Assembly: GCA_038207625.1 (NCBI GenBank)
Contig: JBBQZO010000018.1
Coordinates: forward strand, 1-64,000
Source of the DNA: JBBQZO01 sp038207625
Lineage (GTDB): Bacteria; Pseudomonadota; Gammaproteobacteria; Burkholderiales; Burkholderiaceae_D
Length of the DNA: 64,000 nt
Reading direction: 5' to 3'
Under the pieces are notes generated by a model. That model was not told the origin of the DNA, made no database searches, and was given only the letters and a program-made list of their open reading frames with translations. A program made the position numbers and the translations under genes. Shown piece by piece: positions 60,233 to 64,000 of this stretch; the stretch's first letter is position 1, and each line of letters opens with the position of its first letter.

Positions 60233-61828
60233 CTATCCCTTGATCGCCTGCAGCAAATTGACGCCGTTCGGGGACCCCCATCCGGTGCACGCATCCCAGC
60301 CCGGTTTGGCGGCGAACGCGCCATTGTTGCCATCGACGACGTCCTGGAATGACCCGGTATTGCGCACCGAACCGTACAGCAAGGGATTGATGAAACCCAC
60401 CGCGTGTCCCAGCCGCTGGTTCATCAGCGCGACCAGACCGGCCCACAGTGGCGCCACGGCGCTGGTGCCGCCGATGACCATGTCCTGACCGTCAACCCGC
60501 ACCTGGTAGCCGGTAGCCGGGTCGGCGTCGCCGCCCACATCCGGCAGCGCGCGTCCGGCCCGTGCATGCGGATAGGCCGACAGCGGCACGCCTGCCTTGA
60601 GCTGGTAATCGGGCGTATCGAAGAAGTCGCTCACGCCGCCGCCGGTGGCGCTGTTGCTCGACTCGTTCCACACCACCTCGCTGGCGATCTTGGCGCCCGC
60701 CGCAAGCAGCTTGGTGCCGCCGCAAGCGAGAACGTACGGGCTGCTGGCGGGGAAATCGGCGTGGGCCTTGCCGTCGGCCACGCCATCACCGGAGCCGCCG
60801 TCGCCGGCCGCCACACACACCGTCACGCCCAGCGCGGCCGCCGCCTGCAGTGCCTGATTGAACGAGGTCTTCGCCTGCGCGGTCCAGTTAATTTCCGCAG
60901 AACCCCAACTGATCGACAGCACCGACGGCTTGTTGGTGCTGTCGTGGATGGCCTTGGTCAAGGCGTCCAGAAAGCCTTTGTCCGTGTTCGGCGCAAAGTA
61001 GACGGCGATGCGCGCCTTCGGGGCAATCGCACCGGCGACCTCGATGTCGAGCATCACTTCGCCGTCGGCACCCTGCGCGGTGGACGGCGCGTTGCGCCCG
61101 CCGTCCACACGCACTGTCAGCACGTTCGGCACGGCCATCTGCAGCTTGCCGAAATACGCCTTCAGGTCGGCCGTGCGGTATCCGCCGCCAAGCTCGATGA
61201 TGCCGATGCATTGTCCGGTGCCGTTCTGGTCGGACGGGAAGTTGTACAAGGCACCCAGCTGTGGTGGCGTGTACGCGCTTTGCGCGGCGTGCGGCGCCAG
61301 TCCGATGCTGGTCTCGGGCCGTTGTTGCTGAAAATGCGGTGTGGCGACCGGCCTGTCGTCGATGCCGAACACGCCCTCGATCAAAGGAAGCAACTCGGCC
61401 GGCACGCTCAGCTCGCCGCTGCGTCCCCGATAGGTGCCGCCGTCATGCTCATGTTGCTCGAGCACGGTGCCGAATGCCTGACCGATCTTGTCAGCCGTGC
61501 CGGACAAAAACACGCTACGGCGGGCCGGGTCGCTTTCCACCACGACCAGGCCGCAGGCTTTGGCGTACGCTTCGACCTTGGCCAGATCGGCCGGATCGGC
61601 ACCGTATTGGCTGGCGTATTGCTCGCGCGTCAGATAGCGCCGCTTCGAGCTTGGCCCATCGGATTGATAACTTTGATCGGGCAGGCTTGCCAGCGCTGTG
61701 CGCCGCTTGACCCTGACCGTCACTTCCAGACGTTCATCGGACGGAACGGGACCGATGACGCGCGCGCCATGCAGTGGCGCGCCACGTTCGCTTCCGGGGA
61801 TTTTTGTACGATTTTGAAACTGTGCCAT
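60233..61828 (-). CDS. S53 family serine-carboxyl protease (sedolisin/kumamolisin-like)
   Basis: 531 residues. Pro-kumamolisin activation domain about 30-170, a linker, then the S53 catalytic domain. Catalytic E257 and D261 (GEVMLDIEVAG), oxyanion D343 (AAGDGGSGDG) and nucleophile S456 (GGTSAVAPLWAG). The C-terminal Ca2+ site is in DVVDGNNGAF...GWDACTGWG. Acid-active endopeptidase family. There is no classical signal peptide on this start; it may be secreted without one, or act inside. The ATG at 61828 has GGAGGA upstream. Confidence 0.93.
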   Translation of the reverse strand: MAQFQNRTKIPGSERGAPLHGARVIGPVPSDERLEVTVRVKRRTALASLPDQSYQSDGPSSKRRYLTREQYASQYGADPADLAKVEAYAKACGLVVVESDPARRSVFLSGTADKIGQAFGTVLEQHEHDGGTYRGRSGELSVPAELLPLIEGVFGIDDRPVATPHFQQQRPETSIGLAPHAAQSAYTPPQLGALYNFPSDQNGTGQCIGIIELGGGYRTADLKAYFGKLQMAVPNVLTVRVDGGRNAPSTAQGADGEVMLDIEVAGAIAPKARIAVYFAPNTDKGFLDALTKAIHDSTNKPSVLSISWGSAEINWTAQAKTSFNQALQAAAALGVTVCVAAGDGGSGDGVADGKAHADFPASSPYVLACGGTKLLAAGAKIASEVVWNESSNSATGGGVSDFFDTPDYQLKAGVPLSAYPHARAGRALPDVGGDADPATGYQVRVDGQDMVIGGTSAVAPLWAGLVALMNQRLGHAVGFINPLLYGSVRNTGSFQDVVDGNNGAFAAKPGWDACTGWGSPNGVNLLQAIKG

Positions 61829-62278
61829 GGCCACATCCTCCATGCTTGCATACCGGCTTCCGAGATGCGGAATGCACGTATCAAAGGCCGTCTCGGCGGC
61901 CGGACCTTGCCTGTGCTCCAGAGATCGACCATCGCGGGCGCCATGACGCCATCACGTGCATCGATGCGCTTGAACAGAGGAGGCCCGCGACGCGAGGACA
62001 AGCGTTCGCGCGGGACCATAGATAAAATAATGGCACTATTTCAAAAAAAAGCTAGCACAATTGACACACGCGTTCATACGCACCTGAGCAGATGCTTGCG
62101 CGGCGATGTCGGCGCATCGCCAATGCGCGCGCTGGCAGCGCCCCTTGTGCCCCTTGTGCCCCTTGTGCCCCTTGCGCCCCTTGTGCCCCTTGCGCCCCTT
62201 GCGCCCCTTGTGCCCCTTGCGCCACGTGTGCTGAGCGCCGCGCACGCAGCAGCAGCCTGTCCATCAGCGACCAACTTT
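61829..62278. other. Intergenic region with minisatellite
   Basis: 450 bp between two same-strand genes. Left part holds the S53 ribosome site and presumably its promoter; right part holds the 9-bp repeat array. Frames through the array (Lys-Gly-His, Gly-Ala-Gln or Arg-Gly-Thr repeats) are by-products of the repeat, and I do not call them genes. Confidence 0.55.
62140..62220. repeat. 9-bp minisatellite, nine units
   Basis: Nine consecutive units of GCCCCTTGY, differing only in the last base (T or C). Since 9 is a multiple of 3, each frame gives a three-residue repeat on both strands. Likely length-variable by slippage. Confidence 0.95.
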
Positions 62279-63496
62279 TCACCGGCGCAACGCCGCCGAG
62301 CGCAGGCGAGACAGCGCCAGTACGATCAGCGCCACCACGCTGAACACGGCGCCGGCATAGAACGTTGCCGGCGCGCCCAGCCGATCCCACAGCAGACCGG
62401 CCACGACGCTCGCCACCAGCATCGCCATGCCGCTGATCAGGTTGAACACGCCGAAGGCGGTGCCGCGCAAATCGGCCGGTGCCGTCTCGGCCACCATCGT
62501 CGCCAGCAGGCCCTGGGTGATCCCCATGTGCAAGCCCCACAGCGCGACGCCGGCCAGCACGACGGCCCAATGGTCGTTGGCGGCCAGCACCAGGTCGGCA
62601 CCGATCAGCACCACCAGACCAATCGCCAACAACGTGGTATGGCTGACACGATCGGCGAGCTTGCCAAACGGATAGGCCGAGGCGGCGTAAATCACGTTCA
62701 TCGCCACCATCACCAGCGGCACCAGCGCCATCGCAATGCCGCCCTGTTGCGCGCGCAGCACCAGGAAAGCCTCGCTGAAACGGGCCAGCGTGAACAGCGC
62801 GCCCAAGCCCACCACCGCCCAGTACGGGGCGCGCAGGCGTTGAAGGTTGGCGCGCCGCAGCGGATTGCTGCGCCTGGCGCTGGCGGCCAACGCCGGTTCG
62901 CGCACGCCGAACAGCAACAAGGCCACCGCCATCGCGCCGGGAATCACGGCGATCCAGAATACGCGTCGGAAATCGTTGGCCCACAGCAGCATCAGACCGG
63001 TCGCCAGCAAAGGGCCGAGAAACGCGCCTACCGTGTCGAGCGACTGGCGCAGTCCGAATGCGGCGCCGCGCATCGCCGGCGGCGCCAGATCGGCCACCAG
63101 CGCATCGCGCGGCGCGCCGCGCACGCCCTTGCCGATCCGGTCAAGCAATCTGGCTGTCAGCACGCTGCCGGTGCTGGTCGCCAGCGCAAACACCGGCTTG
63201 GTCAACGCGCCCAACGCGTAGCCAAACACGGCCAAGCCTTTGCGCTTGCCCAGGTAGTCGCTCAGCACGCCGGAAAACACTTTGACGATCAGCGCGGTCG
63301 ATTCGGCCAGCCCCTCGATCACACCGACGGTGACTGCGCTCGCACCGAGCGTGCCGACCATGAACATCGGCAGCAGGCTATGCACCATTTCCGAGGAAAT
63401 GTCCATCAGCATGCTGACGAAGCCCAGCATCCAGATTCCGAGCGGAATTTTTCCCAGCGTGGCGCCGATGTTGCGCGCCGTCATGGGCTGGTGCAT
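62279..63496 (-). CDS. MFS transporter
   Basis: 405 residues, 12 membrane helices. MFS loop motif LSDYLGKRKGLAVFGY after helix 2; RIGKGVRGAPRDALVADLAP and GAAFGLRQSLDTVGAFLGPL are typical of a drug/solute efflux branch of MFS known in Gram-negatives. Substrate unknown. The start MHQPMTARN is at the ATG 63496; a second Met four codons on is possible. Confidence 0.88.
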   Translation of the reverse strand: MHQPMTARNIGATLGKIPLGIWMLGFVSMLMDISSEMVHSLLPMFMVGTLGASAVTVGVIEGLAESTALIVKVFSGVLSDYLGKRKGLAVFGYALGALTKPVFALATSTGSVLTARLLDRIGKGVRGAPRDALVADLAPPAMRGAAFGLRQSLDTVGAFLGPLLATGLMLLWANDFRRVFWIAVIPGAMAVALLLFGVREPALAASARRSNPLRRANLQRLRAPYWAVVGLGALFTLARFSEAFLVLRAQQGGIAMALVPLVMVAMNVIYAASAYPFGKLADRVSHTTLLAIGLVVLIGADLVLAANDHWAVVLAGVALWGLHMGITQGLLATMVAETAPADLRGTAFGVFNLISGMAMLVASVVAGLLWDRLGAPATFYAGAVFSVVALIVLALSRLRSAALRR

Positions 63497-64000
63497 CGTG
63501 TGACGCGGCGATGTTCGGGTGTACCGCCGATGTCGATTGCGCCCGGCTCAGTTGCCACAGCAACGACGGCGCCACCACATTGGTGCGCGCACCGGGGACT
63601 CACACGACCGCGTGACGCGGGCGTCGCCGCACCAGCGCCGCAGCGCCCTTCCGGCGATGCCGCGCCCGCAAGGACCTGCCCGGCGTCGGTGCGCATGGCG
63701 TGCCGCTTGGCAAAACCGCAGTGAGGGTGCGTCATCTGGCGCTGGAGAACAGCATCATGCATCGTGTTCTTTCGTCGTTACCGTCCATGGTGCGGCAAGC
63801 GTGTCCGGCCGCATGTGCACGCCGCTGCGCCGAACCTCGGCACAGTGACATCGGGCGCCGCGTCGGTGCGCGCGTTGCGGCGATCAGCGCGACCAGTTCA
63901 ATACGCGATCGATCGATTCACACACCGCAGCACGCAACCCCGTGGCCGCCTCAGATCGTACACCCGATCACCTCCCCGTCGCGTCACGACCGTCGTCATA
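63497..64000. other. No supported gene to the right edge
   Basis: 504 bp. Holds the MFS promoter. Open frames are short, Arg/Ala-rich and unlike proteins, and no RNA gene or repeat was seen. A gene may start beyond the edge. Confidence 0.5.

Noticed and set aside
62140..62220. CRISPR-like array
   Set aside because: Units are 9 bp and contiguous without spacers, and no cas gene is in the window.
62036..62245. Lys-Gly-His or collagen-like repeat proteins at the minisatellite
   Set aside because: The repeat forces open frames on both strands; no ribosome site and no sequence beyond the array looks protein-like.
63519..63848. Small ORFs near the right edge
   Set aside because: Arg/Pro/Ala-rich, overlapping frames on both strands, no ribosome site, no motif.

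Overview
The window is a GC-rich piece of a beta-proteobacterial chromosome. Gene content points to Burkholderiales, most likely Oxalobacteraceae (Massilia/Duganella/Telluria group). The pointers are the layout narGHJI-ppiC, moaA-narX, two narK genes, hemN plus a DNR-type regulator, ubiUVT, a BCAM0308-type protein and a DUF2249/quinol NO reductase locus. The genus is an inference; there is no rRNA marker here, and I recognised no tRNA, rRNA, CRISPR array or intact insertion sequence.

Layout. 1-3020 (minus): moaA and a NarX nitrate sensor kinase cut by the left edge. 3.4-9 kb: a periplasmic binding protein, a patatin-like lipase with an internal 36-bp tandem duplication, and an M16 metalloprotease. 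9.0-13.2 kb (minus): a four-gene envelope operon (MacB/LolCDE-type ATPase and permease, LolA-like protein, outer-membrane barrel). 13.4-20.8 kb: a patchy accessory stretch with a TonB-receptor remnant, an SGNH hydrolase and a decayed 79-bp second copy of part of it, several secreted proteins of unknown function, a polysaccharide deacetylase and a TetR regulator. 21.1-22.9 kb: a secreted lipase with its dedicated foldase. 23.0-30.5 kb (minus): narGHJI plus a parvulin.

31.2-40.2 kb is the most unusual part. It is AT-richer and carries a Yip1-like membrane protein, a HlyD-type adaptor, a MacB-type permease and ATPase. These are followed by a 47-residue peptide gene that looks like a RiPP precursor, an LpxL-fold acyltransferase-like protein lacking the usual acidic catalytic residue, an M50 intramembrane protease with a possible RRE-like N-terminus, and a LolA-like secreted protein. 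I know of no described pathway with this combination; I propose it as a candidate novel (lipo)peptide biosynthesis and export locus.

40.4-53.5 kb: a zinc-ribbon protein, a kinase-like protein, a beta-carbonic anhydrase, a chemoreceptor, O2-independent ubiquinone genes ubiU-ubiV-ubiT, a DUF2249 and NnrS-like pair, a DNR-type regulator with hemN, an orphan bufferin-like metallophore precursor (BufA2), a TetR regulator with a clear operator, and methionine aminopeptidase. 53.6-60.1 kb: two NarK transporters, a quinol-dependent NO reductase behind an NsrR-like box, DUF2249, SirB2-like and YdcH-like proteins. 60.2-63.5 kb: an S53 (sedolisin) protease, a 9-bp minisatellite and an MFS transporter.

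How it fits together: NarX senses nitrate, NarK proteins move nitrate and nitrite, MoaA starts the molybdenum cofactor, NarGHI reduces nitrate with quinol, UbiUVT keep ubiquinone synthesis going without O2, HemN makes heme without O2, qNOR removes NO, and the DNR-type regulator plus NsrR-like control would tune the set. FNR/DNR-like boxes lie upstream of ubiU and hemN. No nirS/nirK or nosZ is in the window, so complete denitrification cannot be claimed.
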